A stretch of DNA of 17,405 nt, taken from assembly GCA_045630265.1 (NCBI GenBank), contig JAZQSV010000048.1, positions 1 through 17,405 on the forward strand. Reading direction: 5' to 3'. The first letter of the stretch is position 1; each line of letters starts with the position of its first letter. The notes beneath the pieces are model-generated. The model made no database searches and had not been told where the DNA came from. It saw only the letters and a program-made list of their open reading frames with translations. The position numbers were made by a program, and so were the translations under genes. Source of the stretch: UMGS1279 sp045630265 (lineage in GTDB: Bacteria; Bacillota; Clostridia; Oscillospirales; Acutalibacteraceae). Below are positions 1 through 7,574 of this stretch, piece after piece.

Positions 1-740
1 GAAAAACCGATAAAGAAAAAGGCAGTACCAGTGTGGGAATGTTCCTCCCCTGTCATTTCGGGGATAAGTTCCTCTACCACTACGTAAAGCATTGCACCGG
101 CGGCAAAACTTAAAAAATAAGGTAACGTTGGCACTAAAACAGATGCAAGTAAAAGTGTTAGCACAGCGCCAAGTGGCTCTACTGCGCCCGAAATAGCACC
201 ACACAAAAAGGCCTTTTTTCTACTCATGCCCTCACTGTGTAGGGGCACAGAAATAATAGCGCCTTCAGGGAAATTTTGTATGGCAATACCAATAGACAAA
301 GCCAATGTAGTGGCCGCGGAAATTGTATTTTCGCCGTATAAAAGCCCTGCAAGTGCAACACCTACCGCCATGCCTTCAGGTAGGTTATGAAGTGCAACAG
401 CCAAAATCATCTTTGTAGAGCGTTTTAAATTGCTCTTAGGACCCTCATGATCGGTTCCGTGAATGTGTGGAATAAGCTTGTCGAGCAGCATTAAAAACAA
501 AAAGCCGACCCAAACTCCAATAATTACGGGAATAAAGGCAAGTACGCCTAAATTTTCCGCCTGTTCTATAGACGGAATAATAAGACTCCAAACCGCCGCC
601 GCAACCATAACTCCCGCTGCAAATCCCGAAAAACCACGCTGTACTGATGGTTTCATTCCTTTTTTGAAGACAAAAACAGCGCCGGAACCAAGCACAGTGC
701 CGATAAGCGGTATAAAAATTCCTCTTAAAACTTCTATCAT
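1..740 (-). CDS. ZIP-family divalent metal transporter (GufA/ZupT-like), C-terminus cut by window edge
   Basis: Reading from an ATG at 740 gives 246 open codons to the left edge without a stop. ZIP proteins move Zn2+, Fe2+ or other divalent metals into the cytoplasm across the inner membrane. The translation shows several hydrophobic helices, the TM4 signature HNLPEG (residues 118-123), the paired TM5 motif QNFPEG (155-160), and a His-rich loop PHIHGTDHEG (91-100) before TM4, all typical of the bacterial GufA/ZupT branch. The family is usually about 260-270 residues, so only the last helix should be missing. AGGTGA lies 6 bases upstream of the ATG. The gene is 39 bases downstream of copZ on the same strand with no terminator between, so it is probably the third gene of the copper operon. 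Its substrate cannot be read from the sequence. Confidence 0.9.
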   Translation of the reverse strand, partial: MIEVLRGIFIPLIGTVLGSGAVFVFKKGMKPSVQRGFSGFAAGVMVAAAVWSLIIPSIEQAENLGVLAFIPVIIGVWVGFLFLMLLDKLIPHIHGTDHEGPKSNLKRSTKMILAVALHNLPEGMAVGVALAGLLYGENTISAATTLALSIGIAIQNFPEGAIISVPLHSEGMSRKKAFLCGAISGAVEPLGAVLTLLLASVLVPTLPYFLSFAAGAMLYVVVEELIPEMTGEEHSHTGTAFFFIGF

Positions 741-779
741 AAAAGTCACCTACTTTATTTTAAAAATAAAGATAAACAT

Positions 780-977
780 TTAAACTTCCTTTGGTGTAAA
801 TCCAAGGTCATAAATTTCATTAAATGCTTCTTTAAATTGACTGTCCTCACAAAAAACGGTTACAGTCTGCGCCTTTAAATCAATTTCGTGCTTGATATTA
901 ACTTGATCAAGCGCATAACTTATTCTTTTAACACAGTGTTCACAGTGCATATCAGATACTAAAATTTTCTTTTCCAT
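780..977 (-). CDS. copZ: copper chaperone, CopZ-like HMA domain protein
   Basis: This 65-residue protein is a single heavy-metal-associated domain (beta-alpha-beta-beta-alpha-beta fold). The metal-binding loop is MHCEHC (residues 10-15), with Cys12 and Cys15 as the Cu(I) ligands. The length matches CopZ, which collects cytoplasmic Cu(I) and passes it to the CopA ATPase. The ATG is preceded by GAGGT at 6 bases. It follows copA by 22 bases and is clearly in the same transcript. The loop carries His14 where CopA has Ala, which may tune affinity. Family assignment is secure; the copper specificity comes from the neighbouring CPC-type ATPase. Confidence 0.93.
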   Translation of the reverse strand: MEKKILVSDMHCEHCVKRISYALDQVNIKHEIDLKAQTVTVFCEDSQFKEAFNEIYDLGFTPKEV

Positions 978-999
978 ATTTTTACCTCACAAATTATAG

Positions 1000-3201
1000 T
1001 TAATTAAGCTTTTTTAATCTAAGTCGCAAGGCATTACTAACAACCGAAACGGAACTGAGCGACATAGCAAACCCAGCAAGCATAGGACTAAGAAGCGGTC
1101 CGCCAAATGCATAAAGCAAACCTGCCGCAATTGGGATACAAAGAACGTTATAACAAAAAGCCCAAAAAAGATTTTGTTTTATTGTTTTAATAGTTAACTG
1201 GCTAAGGCGCACCGCCTTAAAAACGTCGGTTGGCTCGCTTTTCATTAAAACAATGTCGGCTGACTCCATAGCAATATCGCTTCCCGACCCTATGGCACAA
1301 CCAATATCAGCAGCAGTGAGGGCAGGTGCATCATTAATTCCGTCCCCCACCATCATTACGTTTCCATAAGTTTTCTTTAATTTTAAAATAATATCCGCCT
1401 TTTGGTTTGGTAAAACGTTAGCATAAATTTCGTCCATACCTACCATTTTTCCTATATATTCAACCGTTTTTTGGTTATCGCCCGAAAGAAGCACAGTTTT
1501 AATTCCAAGCTTTTTAAGACCGAAAATAGCGGCAACAGCGTTTTCCCTAGGCGCATCTGAAACCGCGAAAATGCCCAACAGGGTGCCATCAAATGAAACG
1601 TAAATTACGGTTTTACCTTGTTCCTCCAAGGTAAGCGCTTTTTCTTGGTAGTCAGAAATTAAAATACCTTTTTCATTTAAAAGCTCTTCCTTGCCCAAAA
1701 GTAGTACCCTATTATCTACTATACACTTTATACCCTTACCAGCAATATTTTCGCTAAGGTCAGCCTTTTTTGCAATACCTTTATCTTTAAAATATTCCAT
1801 AACTGCAGTAGCTATAGGGTGATTAGAGGTGGCTTCAGCCACTGCGGCAAGCTCCATCATTCTTTCCTTATTATTTGAAAAAACATCTGTTACTGTAGGT
1901 TTACCATTAGTTATGGTACCCGTTTTATCAAAAACTGCAACCCTTGTTTTATGAGTAATTTCCAGCGCCTCACCGTTTTTAATTAAAATACCGTTTTGAG
2001 CGCCAAGGCCTGTTCCCACCATAATTGCAGTAGGTGTTGCAAGGCCTAAAGCACAAGGGCAAGCAATTACCAAAACACTTGTAAAAATTTTAACAGAAAG
2101 GGACAAATCCTTTGTTACAATATACCAAATGGCCGCAGAAATAATTGCTATTAGCATAACTGCGGGTACGAAAACACTTGAAACCTTATCTGCAATACGT
2201 GAAATGGGCGCTTTTTTTGTCTGAGCGTTTTCAACAAATTCAATTATTTTAGAAAGCGTAGTATCTTTTCCAACTTTGGTAACTGAAACTAAAATAGTAC
2301 CGTTAATATTTAAAGAGCCACCTGTTACATAATTATCAATGTTTTTGGTTATGGGCATACTTTCTCCAGTTAGCATAGACTCGTCCACTTTGGTTTTGCC
2401 TTTAATAATTTTGCCATCAAGAGGTATTTTTTCTCCTGCCTTAACTTCTATTATTTCCCCAATTTTGACAAGACGTGTAGGGACCTCAACGACCTTTTCT
2501 CCCCTTAAAACATAGGAAATATCAGGGGTTAGCTCCATTAGTTTTTTTATGGCATCCTTGGTTTTATTTTTGCTCTTTTGTTCAAAATACTTACCAAGCA
2601 TTATAAGGGTAATTACTACGGCAACCGACTCGAAATAAAGACTGTGTACGGCATGCGGATTTTTGTCCACCGTAAACATCATGTAAACGCTATATATAAA
2701 AGAGGCGGTGCTTCCCAAGGCCACCAAACTATCCATATTGGGTTTTGCCTTTAAAAGCAAGAAAAATCCTCTTATAAGGAGTTTTCTGCCAATAAAAATA
2801 GTAGGCAAACAAAGAATAAGCTGTGTTAATGCAAAACCAAAAGGATTATCATTTATATGTGCAAAGTGAAAAATTGGTAGATTTTCAAAGAACATTTGTC
2901 CCATTGAAACGTATAAAAGTATAGCACAGAATATTCCTGAAATTAAAAGCAAAACGGGACTTTTATCACTCTTTGCGGCATTTTCCTTTTCTATATTTTC
3001 AATGCCAAAACCTGCTTTTTCTATAACCCTTTTAAAATCATCAAAGGAAGCTGACTTTGGCTCAAAGGTAACGGTCATCTTTTCTGTAATTAAATTAACA
3101 CTGCACTGCTCTACGCCATTAAGGCGAGAAATAACCCTTTCAACCGAGGCGGAACAGGCCGCACAGTGCATACCATTTATCTTAAAAGTTTTAGTTTTCA
3201 C
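1000..3201 (-). CDS. copA: copper-exporting P1B-type ATPase
   Basis: This 733-residue CopA pumps Cu(I) out of the cytoplasm using ATP. In order it shows one N-terminal HMA domain with MHCAAC (11-16), hydrophobic helices between about 83 and 205, the actuator-domain motif TGES (278-281), the membrane copper site CPC (381-383) in CPCALGLATP, the phosphorylation motif DKTGT (Asp425), the nucleotide-domain HP pair (461-462), the hinge GDGIND (619-624), and the TM7-TM8 residues YN (684-685) and MSLSS (713-717). All catalytic motifs are intact and the length is normal for a one-HMA CopA. The start is GTG, with AAGGAG 7 bases upstream. It is the first gene of a copA-copZ-ZIP operon. No copY, csoR or cueR gene is present in the window. 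Confidence 0.97.
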   Translation of the reverse strand: MKTKTFKINGMHCAACSASVERVISRLNGVEQCSVNLITEKMTVTFEPKSASFDDFKRVIEKAGFGIENIEKENAAKSDKSPVLLLISGIFCAILLYVSMGQMFFENLPIFHFAHINDNPFGFALTQLILCLPTIFIGRKLLIRGFFLLLKAKPNMDSLVALGSTASFIYSVYMMFTVDKNPHAVHSLYFESVAVVITLIMLGKYFEQKSKNKTKDAIKKLMELTPDISYVLRGEKVVEVPTRLVKIGEIIEVKAGEKIPLDGKIIKGKTKVDESMLTGESMPITKNIDNYVTGGSLNINGTILVSVTKVGKDTTLSKIIEFVENAQTKKAPISRIADKVSSVFVPAVMLIAIISAAIWYIVTKDLSLSVKIFTSVLVIACPCALGLATPTAIMVGTGLGAQNGILIKNGEALEITHKTRVAVFDKTGTITNGKPTVTDVFSNNKERMMELAAVAEATSNHPIATAVMEYFKDKGIAKKADLSENIAGKGIKCIVDNRVLLLGKEELLNEKGILISDYQEKALTLEEQGKTVIYVSFDGTLLGIFAVSDAPRENAVAAIFGLKKLGIKTVLLSGDNQKTVEYIGKMVGMDEIYANVLPNQKADIILKLKKTYGNVMMVGDGINDAPALTAADIGCAIGSGSDIAMESADIVLMKSEPTDVFKAVRLSQLTIKTIKQNLFWAFCYNVLCIPIAAGLLYAFGGPLLSPMLAGFAMSLSSVSVVSNALRLRLKKLN

Positions 3202-3271
3202 TGAGATACTCCTTTAAACTTAAAAATATATAAAAAGTAACTGCCTACCAATATTTTGAAATTATATAATA

Positions 3272-3300
3272 ATTTTACCATTATAATACAAAATAGTCAA
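3272..3300 (-). promoter_or_regulatory. promoter of the copA-copZ-ZIP operon
   Basis: On the minus strand, TTGACT (3295-3300) is separated by 17 bases from TAAAAT (3272-3277), followed by a roughly 64-base leader to the GTG of copA. A 10-bp palindrome ATTATATAAT (3261-3270) lies just past the -10 box, but no GC-rich CsoR-type or CopY-type box is recognisable. Confidence 0.7.
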
Positions 3301-3312
3301 ATGCAAAATAAA

Positions 3313-3361
3313 AATACCAACCGTCTTAAATGCAAAAACGCCTTAAAAAACGGTTGGTATT
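3313..3361 (-). terminator. intrinsic terminator of guaB
   Basis: A perfect 12-bp inverted repeat (3313-3324 with 3350-3361) encloses a 25-base loop and is followed on the minus strand by TTTATTTT. It begins 15 bases after the guaB stop codon. The loop is unusually long but contains a further TTAA/TTAA pairing. The U-tract ends about 10 bases before the copA -35 box. Confidence 0.8.
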
Positions 3362-3375
3362 AAAATTAACACAAA

Positions 3376-4881
3376 TTATTTAATTGCAGTGCTTTTTTCC
3401 TTTTGAATAACGTCGTGTGCACCACCCTCAACGATACTTGTTGCAGAAACAAGAGTAAGCTTTGCTTTTTTCTGAAGTTCTGAAATAGATAACGCGCCGC
3501 AGTTACACATTGTAGATTTCACCTTGCTGAGTGTAAGTGCTACATTATCTTTAAGCTTGCCTGCATAAGGAACGTAGGAATCAACACCCTCTACAAAGGA
3601 AAGCTTCTTATCTCCGCCAAGGTCATAGCGTTGCCAGTTTGTTGCGCGGTTAGAACCCTCGCCCCAATACTCTTTATAATAAGTACCGCCGATGCTAACC
3701 TTGTTTGTAGGGCTTTCATCGAAGCGGGCAAAATAGCGTCCCAGCATAATGAAATCTGCGCCCATAGCGAGAGCTAATGTAATATGATGGTCGTAAACAA
3801 TACCGCCGTCGGAACAAACGGGAACATAGATACCCTTTTCCTTAAAGTATTCATCCCTTGCCTTACAAACCTCAATAAGTGCAGTTGCCTGTCCACGGCC
3901 AATACCCTTTGTTTCGCGGGTAATACAAATAGAACCGCCGCCAATGCCAACCTTAACAAAGTCGGCGCCGCAGTCAGCAAGGAACCTAAATCCCTCAGCA
4001 TCTACTACGTTACCTGCACCGATTTTAACACTGTCGCCATAATTATCTCTTACCCATTTAATGGTACGCTCCTGCCACTCTGAAAAGCCCTCGGAGGAAT
4101 CGATACAAAGCACGTCTGCGCCGGCTTCTAAAAGTGCGGGAATACGTTCCGCATAATCGCGGGTATTAATACCTGCGCCAACAACGTAGCGCTTAGATGC
4201 ATCCAAAAGTTCGTTGGGGTTTTGCTTATGCGTGTCATAATCCTTACGGAAAACAAAATAGCAAAGTTTACCTTCGTCATCAATAATGGGTAGAGAATTA
4301 AGTTTGTTATCCCAAATAATATCATTGGCTTCCTTGAGGGTTGTACCCTCTTTAGCCCAGATAAGCTTGTCAAAAGGAGTCATAAACTCAGAAACCTTTG
4401 TGGCAGGGTCCATACGGCTAACACGATAATCGCGACCTGTAACAATACCCACAAGCTTACCATCGGCAGTGCCGTCCTCGGTAACTGCGACGGTGGAGTG
4501 GCCTGTTTTTTCTTTAAGGGCAACAACATCTGCCATTGTAGAATTTGGAGAAACATTAGAATCACTCTTTGCAAAGCCCGCTTTATAATTTTTTGCACGC
4601 TTAACCATTGCGGCCTCATCTTCAATGGACTGAGAACCATATATAAAAGAAACGCCGCCTTCGGTAGCAAGGGCAACGGCAAGTCTATCCCCCGAAACCG
4701 ACTGCATTATGGCAGAAACAAGAGGAATATTCATAGTAATAGCTGACTCTTCGCCCTTTTTAAACCTGACAAGCGGAGTTTTAAGAGATACATTTGCAGG
4801 CAAGCACTCACTAGATGAGTAGCCCGGAATAAGCAAATATTCGTTAAAGGTATGTGAGGGTTCGTTAATAAAGGTTGCCAT
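3376..4881 (-). CDS. guaB: IMP dehydrogenase, Tritrichomonas-type subgroup
   Basis: This 501-residue IMP dehydrogenase oxidises IMP to XMP with NAD+, the committed step of GMP synthesis, in the cytosol. The TIM barrel is interrupted by a CBS-pair insert at about residues 105-220. The catalytic loop GIGGGSICITRE carries Cys319 and Thr321, Asp261 sits in CIDSSEGF, and the mobile flap carries the Arg418-Tyr419 dyad in NWQRYD. The usual bacterial loop reads GPGSICTTR, so this is a divergent branch. The loop, the flap and the residue numbers match the IMP dehydrogenase of Tritrichomonas foetus as I remember it. The ATG has GGAGG 7 bases upstream. It is transcribed alone, from its own promoter to its own terminator. 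Confidence 0.97.
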   Translation of the reverse strand: MATFINEPSHTFNEYLLIPGYSSSECLPANVSLKTPLVRFKKGEESAITMNIPLVSAIMQSVSGDRLAVALATEGGVSFIYGSQSIEDEAAMVKRAKNYKAGFAKSDSNVSPNSTMADVVALKEKTGHSTVAVTEDGTADGKLVGIVTGRDYRVSRMDPATKVSEFMTPFDKLIWAKEGTTLKEANDIIWDNKLNSLPIIDDEGKLCYFVFRKDYDTHKQNPNELLDASKRYVVGAGINTRDYAERIPALLEAGADVLCIDSSEGFSEWQERTIKWVRDNYGDSVKIGAGNVVDAEGFRFLADCGADFVKVGIGGGSICITRETKGIGRGQATALIEVCKARDEYFKEKGIYVPVCSDGGIVYDHHITLALAMGADFIMLGRYFARFDESPTNKVSIGGTYYKEYWGEGSNRATNWQRYDLGGDKKLSFVEGVDSYVPYAGKLKDNVALTLSKVKSTMCNCGALSISELQKKAKLTLVSATSIVEGGAHDVIQKEKSTAIK

Positions 4882-4920
4882 TTAAATTCCTCCAATTTAT
4901 ATCATCATTTTATTTTAAAA

Positions 4921-4949
4921 ATTATATCATACGGCATTTTCTTTGTCAA
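4921..4949 (-). promoter_or_regulatory. guaB promoter with an inverted repeat over the -35 box
   Basis: On the minus strand a perfect TTGACA (4944-4949), 17-base spacer and perfect TATAAT (4921-4926) form a full consensus promoter, with a leader of about 30 bases. A 6-2-6 inverted repeat CTTTGTCAACAAAG (4941-4954) covers the -35 hexamer and could be an operator. No known purine riboswitch is visible in the short leader. Confidence 0.88.
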
Positions 4950-5038
4950 CAAAGTCAAAGTACAAAAAATCATATTTTTAAGGTGAAAATTGTACAAAGT
5001 GCAAAAAATTAGGCCTTAACTATTACAAGAAACAAAAA

Positions 5039-5067
5039 TAAGGTAGGAAAGCTTTGTTCCTACCTTA
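5039..5067 (-). terminator. intrinsic terminator of the degV-hlyIII operon
   Basis: An 11-bp stem (5039-5049 with 5057-5067, arms containing AAGGTAGGAA) closes a 7-base loop and is followed on the minus strand by TTTTTGTTTC. It begins 4 bases after the stop codon of the hemolysin III gene. Confidence 0.88.
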
Positions 5068-5071
5068 AAAA

Positions 5072-5746
5072 CTAAATAATATATCCCGCAATACTTAGAA
5101 ACTGAAGCAGGCTTCCAAGCACAACAAAAATATGAAAAACTGAATGTATATATTTATGTTTAACTCCCAAAATGTAAAAAACTGCTCCTATAGTATAAGC
5201 AATTCCGCCAAACAAAAGATAGGCAAAACCATTAAACGGTATAGCTCTAAGTGCCACCTTTCCCGCGAGTATAATGCACCATCCCATACCTATATAACAA
5301 ATCATTGAAAATTTAGCATATCTTCTAAGGTCAATGGCATTAAGCACAATGCCCAGTACCGCAAATCCCCAAACAATTCCAAAAATACTCCAAGCCCAAG
5401 CGGGAGAAACGCGCCGTATAGCACTAAGTAAAATGGGAGTATAGGTTCCTGCTATCAGAAAAAATATTGTACAGTGGTCCATTACCTGCATTACCTTTTT
5501 TGCGGTAGATTCTTTAAGTCCATGGTAAACGCTTGACATTGTATATAGGGCTATCAAAGATGAGCCGTAAATTGCGCTACCAACGATTCCCCAAGAGTCT
5601 TTTTTAAGTGCAGATAAAATGATGAGGTAAACAAGCCCTAATACACCCATAGCACCGCCGACAATATGTGTTACCATATTAAATATTTCTTCACCTTTTG
5701 TATAAGACGGCAAACTTCTGCTGGCCAGATTAGTTCTTTTACCCAA
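5072..5746 (-). CDS. hemolysin III / PAQR family membrane protein
   Basis: This is a 224-residue polytopic membrane protein of the hemolysin III (YqfA/TrhA) branch of the PAQR superfamily. About seven hydrophobic helices can be traced. The conserved polar residues of the predicted zinc site are present: SSVYH (His75), MDH (Asp90-His91) and HSVFH (His201, His205). In PAQR receptors the equivalent His triad binds zinc in a hydrolase-like site; the bacterial members have no agreed biochemical function, and the hemolysin name is historical. The chosen start is TTG at 5746, with AAAGG 7 bases upstream inside the last codons of degV; the next in-frame Met is residue 24, which would lose conserved N-terminal sequence. 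It lies 4 bases after degV and is translationally coupled to it. Confidence 0.9.
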   Translation of the reverse strand: MGKRTNLASRSLPSYTKGEEIFNMVTHIVGGAMGVLGLVYLIILSALKKDSWGIVGSAIYGSSLIALYTMSSVYHGLKESTAKKVMQVMDHCTIFFLIAGTYTPILLSAIRRVSPAWAWSIFGIVWGFAVLGIVLNAIDLRRYAKFSMICYIGMGWCIILAGKVALRAIPFNGFAYLLFGGIAYTIGAVFYILGVKHKYIHSVFHIFVVLGSLLQFLSIAGYII

Positions 5747-5750
5747 TGTC

Positions 5751-6617
5751 CTACCTTTCCTTTCCCTTAAAGAAGACAGCTAAAGTACCGGGGCCAGAAT
5801 GAGCACCAATAACCGGTCCTATATCAGACACAATCCCAACTCTTACCCCATAGGTTTCGAAGATAAGCTTCTTTATATATTCGGCATCCTCCAAACAGTC
5901 GGCATGTGATAGGAAAATCGGTCCTTGGTTACAGTCCAGAGCAAGCTCGCCAATTTTGTCAGCAAGTGCCTTAATGGCCGCTTTTCTGCCACGCACCTTA
6001 GAAATACTGACAAGGTGTCCTTTATTATCCATATGCAAAACGGGCTTTATACCTAAAACTGCACCAACCAAGGCAGTTGCCGAGCTAATTCTGCCTCCAC
6101 GCTTTAAATATACAAGGTCATCCACAGTAAACCAATGGCAAATACTAAGCTTTGTTTTTTCTGCAAACTCTGCCGCCGCATAAATATCTGCGCCCTTATT
6201 TTTTTCTTCTACGGTTAAAAAGAGTAATAGTCCAAAACCTGTCGAAGCCGAAAGTGTATCAACTGTAATAATCTTTCTATTGGGAAATTTTTCACTAAGT
6301 TCCTCGGCAGCAATTCTTGATGCATTATAAGTACCGCTTAGACCACTTGAAAATCCAAGATATAAAATGTCGTTACCTTTTTCAAACTCGGTTTCAAAGG
6401 CGTCTTTAAAGGTATCTATATTAATAGCTGAGGTTTTTGCCACCTCTCCTTTTCGCATACGTTCGTAAAATGACTTTGTGTCTAGTTCAAAGCTTTTGTA
6501 TGCTTTTTCTTCACCCGTAAACTGAAAGGAAAGTTCAGTATATTTTACTCCCCATTTATTAAGTGTCTCGGCGCTGATATCACAACCCGTATCTGTCATA
6601 ATAATGTAATTGCCCAT
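5751..6617 (-). CDS. DegV family fatty-acid-binding protein (FakB-type)
   Basis: DegV/FakB proteins bind a fatty acid and present it to the kinase FakA, which makes acyl-phosphate for membrane lipid synthesis. In this 288-residue protein the N-terminal motif MTDTGCDIS (7-15), the TS pair (62-63), SSGLSGTY (90-97), the linker KRGGRIS (172-178) and the C-terminal GAHSGPG (271-277) are all present. The frame stays open upstream to 6659, but I place the start at the ATG at 6617: AAAAGGAG lies 9 bases before it, and the promoter predicts transcription starting near 6644. No fakA homologue is in the window. It is the first gene of a two-gene operon with the hemolysin III gene. Confidence 0.93.
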   Translation of the reverse strand: MGNYIIMTDTGCDISAETLNKWGVKYTELSFQFTGEEKAYKSFELDTKSFYERMRKGEVAKTSAINIDTFKDAFETEFEKGNDILYLGFSSGLSGTYNASRIAAEELSEKFPNRKIITVDTLSASTGFGLLLFLTVEEKNKGADIYAAAEFAEKTKLSICHWFTVDDLVYLKRGGRISSATALVGAVLGIKPVLHMDNKGHLVSISKVRGRKAAIKALADKIGELALDCNQGPIFLSHADCLEDAEYIKKLIFETYGVRVGIVSDIGPVIGAHSGPGTLAVFFKGKER

Positions 6618-6650
6618 AAAAAACATCTCCTTTTGCGTTTGCGCACTATC

Positions 6651-6679
6651 AATATACATTGGTCTACACTTATTATCAA
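6651..6679 (-). promoter_or_regulatory. promoter of the degV-hlyIII operon
   Basis: On the minus strand, TTGATA (6674-6679), a 17-base spacer and TATATT (6651-6656) give a good promoter, with a predicted start near 6644. A small TGCG/CGCA hairpin sits just before the ribosome binding site. The position rules out the longer reading of degV. Confidence 0.65.
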
Positions 6680-6720
6680 CCTACTTAAAAGTTTTTAAAC
6701 TAAACTTCTGGTTTTTGTAT

Positions 6721-6757
6721 AGTAGAGCCAAAAAAATTCTTCTCTACTCACAGTAGA
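6721..6757. promoter_or_regulatory. possible operator: AGTAGA repeats in the degV/XRE divergent region
   Basis: TCTACT-CAC-AGTAGA (6743-6757) is a perfect 6-3-6 inverted repeat, and a further AGTAGA copy lies 31 bases upstream (6721-6726), about three helical turns away. It sits between the divergent degV and XRE promoters, where an autoregulator would bind. Function is inferred from position only. Confidence 0.3.
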
Positions 6758-6802
6758 AGCATATGTAGAATCGTCTATTTTAAAGGACTTTTTACACTAC
6801 TA

Positions 6803-6831
6803 TTGATTTTTTTAGGCGTATATGGTATACT
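6803..6831 (+). promoter_or_regulatory. promoter of the XRE regulator gene
   Basis: TTGATT (6803-6808), a 17-base spacer and TATACT (6826-6831) predict transcription from about 6838, 40 bases before the chosen start codon. Because the promoter lies inside the longer open frame, it argues for the internal start. Confidence 0.68.
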
Positions 6832-6880
6832 TTTAAAAAATAAAACTTTAGTACGTTTTTATTTAGCACGAGGTCAAGAA

Positions 6881-7474
6881 ATGGAAGATTTAAAAAAGAT
6901 TATAGCAAAAAATATTACAGATTTAAGAACAGCTAAGGGCATCACTCAATTAGAACTTGCTGAAAAGCTCAATTATTCCGACAAGGCAGTTTCAAAATGG
7001 GAGCGCGGGGAATCAATACCCGACGTAACTGTTCTAAAACAAATTGCAGATATTTTTGACGTAACCCTTGACTATTTTGTTCATTCGGGCAACGACCGAA
7101 AAAAAGCAATTATGTTACATAGAAAAGGTATGGTCAGAAACCACGGCTTTATAACGGGCATGTGCATTCTACTGGTTTGGCTTGTAGCTGCTATTGTTTA
7201 TATGTTTGCAGTTTCCCTTTCCAAAATAAACGTTTTTTGGCTCTCTTTTGTTTATGCAATTCCCCTATCATTTGTTATTTGGCTCATTTTTAATGCTATT
7301 TGGTTCAGCTATAAAAGAAACTTTCTTATAATTTCGCTTCTTTTATGGTCTGTTTTAGCTTCAGTATATGTTTCATTTTTGGCTTTTGGAATTAACCTTT
7401 GGCTTGTATTTATTTTAGGGGTTCCCAGCCAAATAATTATAATACTCTGGTCAAACTTGAAATTCAAACACTAG
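6881..7474 (+). CDS. XRE-family DNA-binding regulator with a C-terminal membrane domain
   Basis: This 197-residue protein joins an N-terminal Cro/C1-type helix-turn-helix (residues 5-66; TQLELAEKL then KAVSKWERGESIPD are the classic XRE pattern) to a hydrophobic tail with about four predicted helices (near 91-111, 117-141, 148-168 and 172-190). Such proteins are tethered to the membrane and are presumed to respond to membrane or envelope state; the inducer is unknown. The frame is open from 6803, but the ATG at 6881 has GAGGT 6 bases upstream and follows the predicted promoter, so I start there. It is divergent from the degV operon, which is its most likely target besides itself. It is monocistronic, with a strong terminator. 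Confidence 0.88.
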   Translation: MEDLKKIIAKNITDLRTAKGITQLELAEKLNYSDKAVSKWERGESIPDVTVLKQIADIFDVTLDYFVHSGNDRKKAIMLHRKGMVRNHGFITGMCILLVWLVAAIVYMFAVSLSKINVFWLSFVYAIPLSFVIWLIFNAIWFSYKRNFLIISLLLWSVLASVYVSFLAFGINLWLVFILGVPSQIIIILWSNLKFKH

Positions 7475-7484
7475 TATAAGGTTT

Positions 7485-7514
7485 AAGCGCCGCAAAAACT
7501 TTGTGGCGCTTTTT
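7485..7514 (+). terminator. intrinsic terminator after the XRE gene
   Basis: A 12-bp stem with one wobble pair (7485-7496 with 7500-7511, core AGCGCC/GGCGCT) is followed by a T-run at 7510-7514. It starts 10 bases after the stop codon. Confidence 0.87.
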
Positions 7515-7545
7515 ACATATTTTCCCAATAAGATTTTTAATTTTT

Positions 7546-7574
7546 TTGACAATAATACTACTGTCAGCGAAAAT
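7546..7574 (+). promoter_or_regulatory. probable malQ promoter overlapped by a 20-bp imperfect palindrome
   Basis: TTGACA (7546-7551) with a 17-base spacer precedes GAAAAT (7569-7574), a weak 4-of-6 match to the -10 consensus. An imperfect palindrome TGACA-n10-TGTCA spans 7547-7566, with 16 of 20 positions symmetric, and covers the -35 box and spacer like a repressor site. The -10 assignment is uncertain. Confidence 0.45.

Noticed and set aside
463..783. 106-residue open frame on the plus strand
   Set aside because: It lies opposite the ZIP gene, has no family resemblance or ribosome site, and the minus-strand frame carries clear ZIP motifs.
3202..3310. CsoR or CopY operator in front of copA
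   Set aside because: Only AT-rich symmetry (ATTATATAAT) is visible; neither the GC-containing CsoR box nor TACAnnTGTA could be found.
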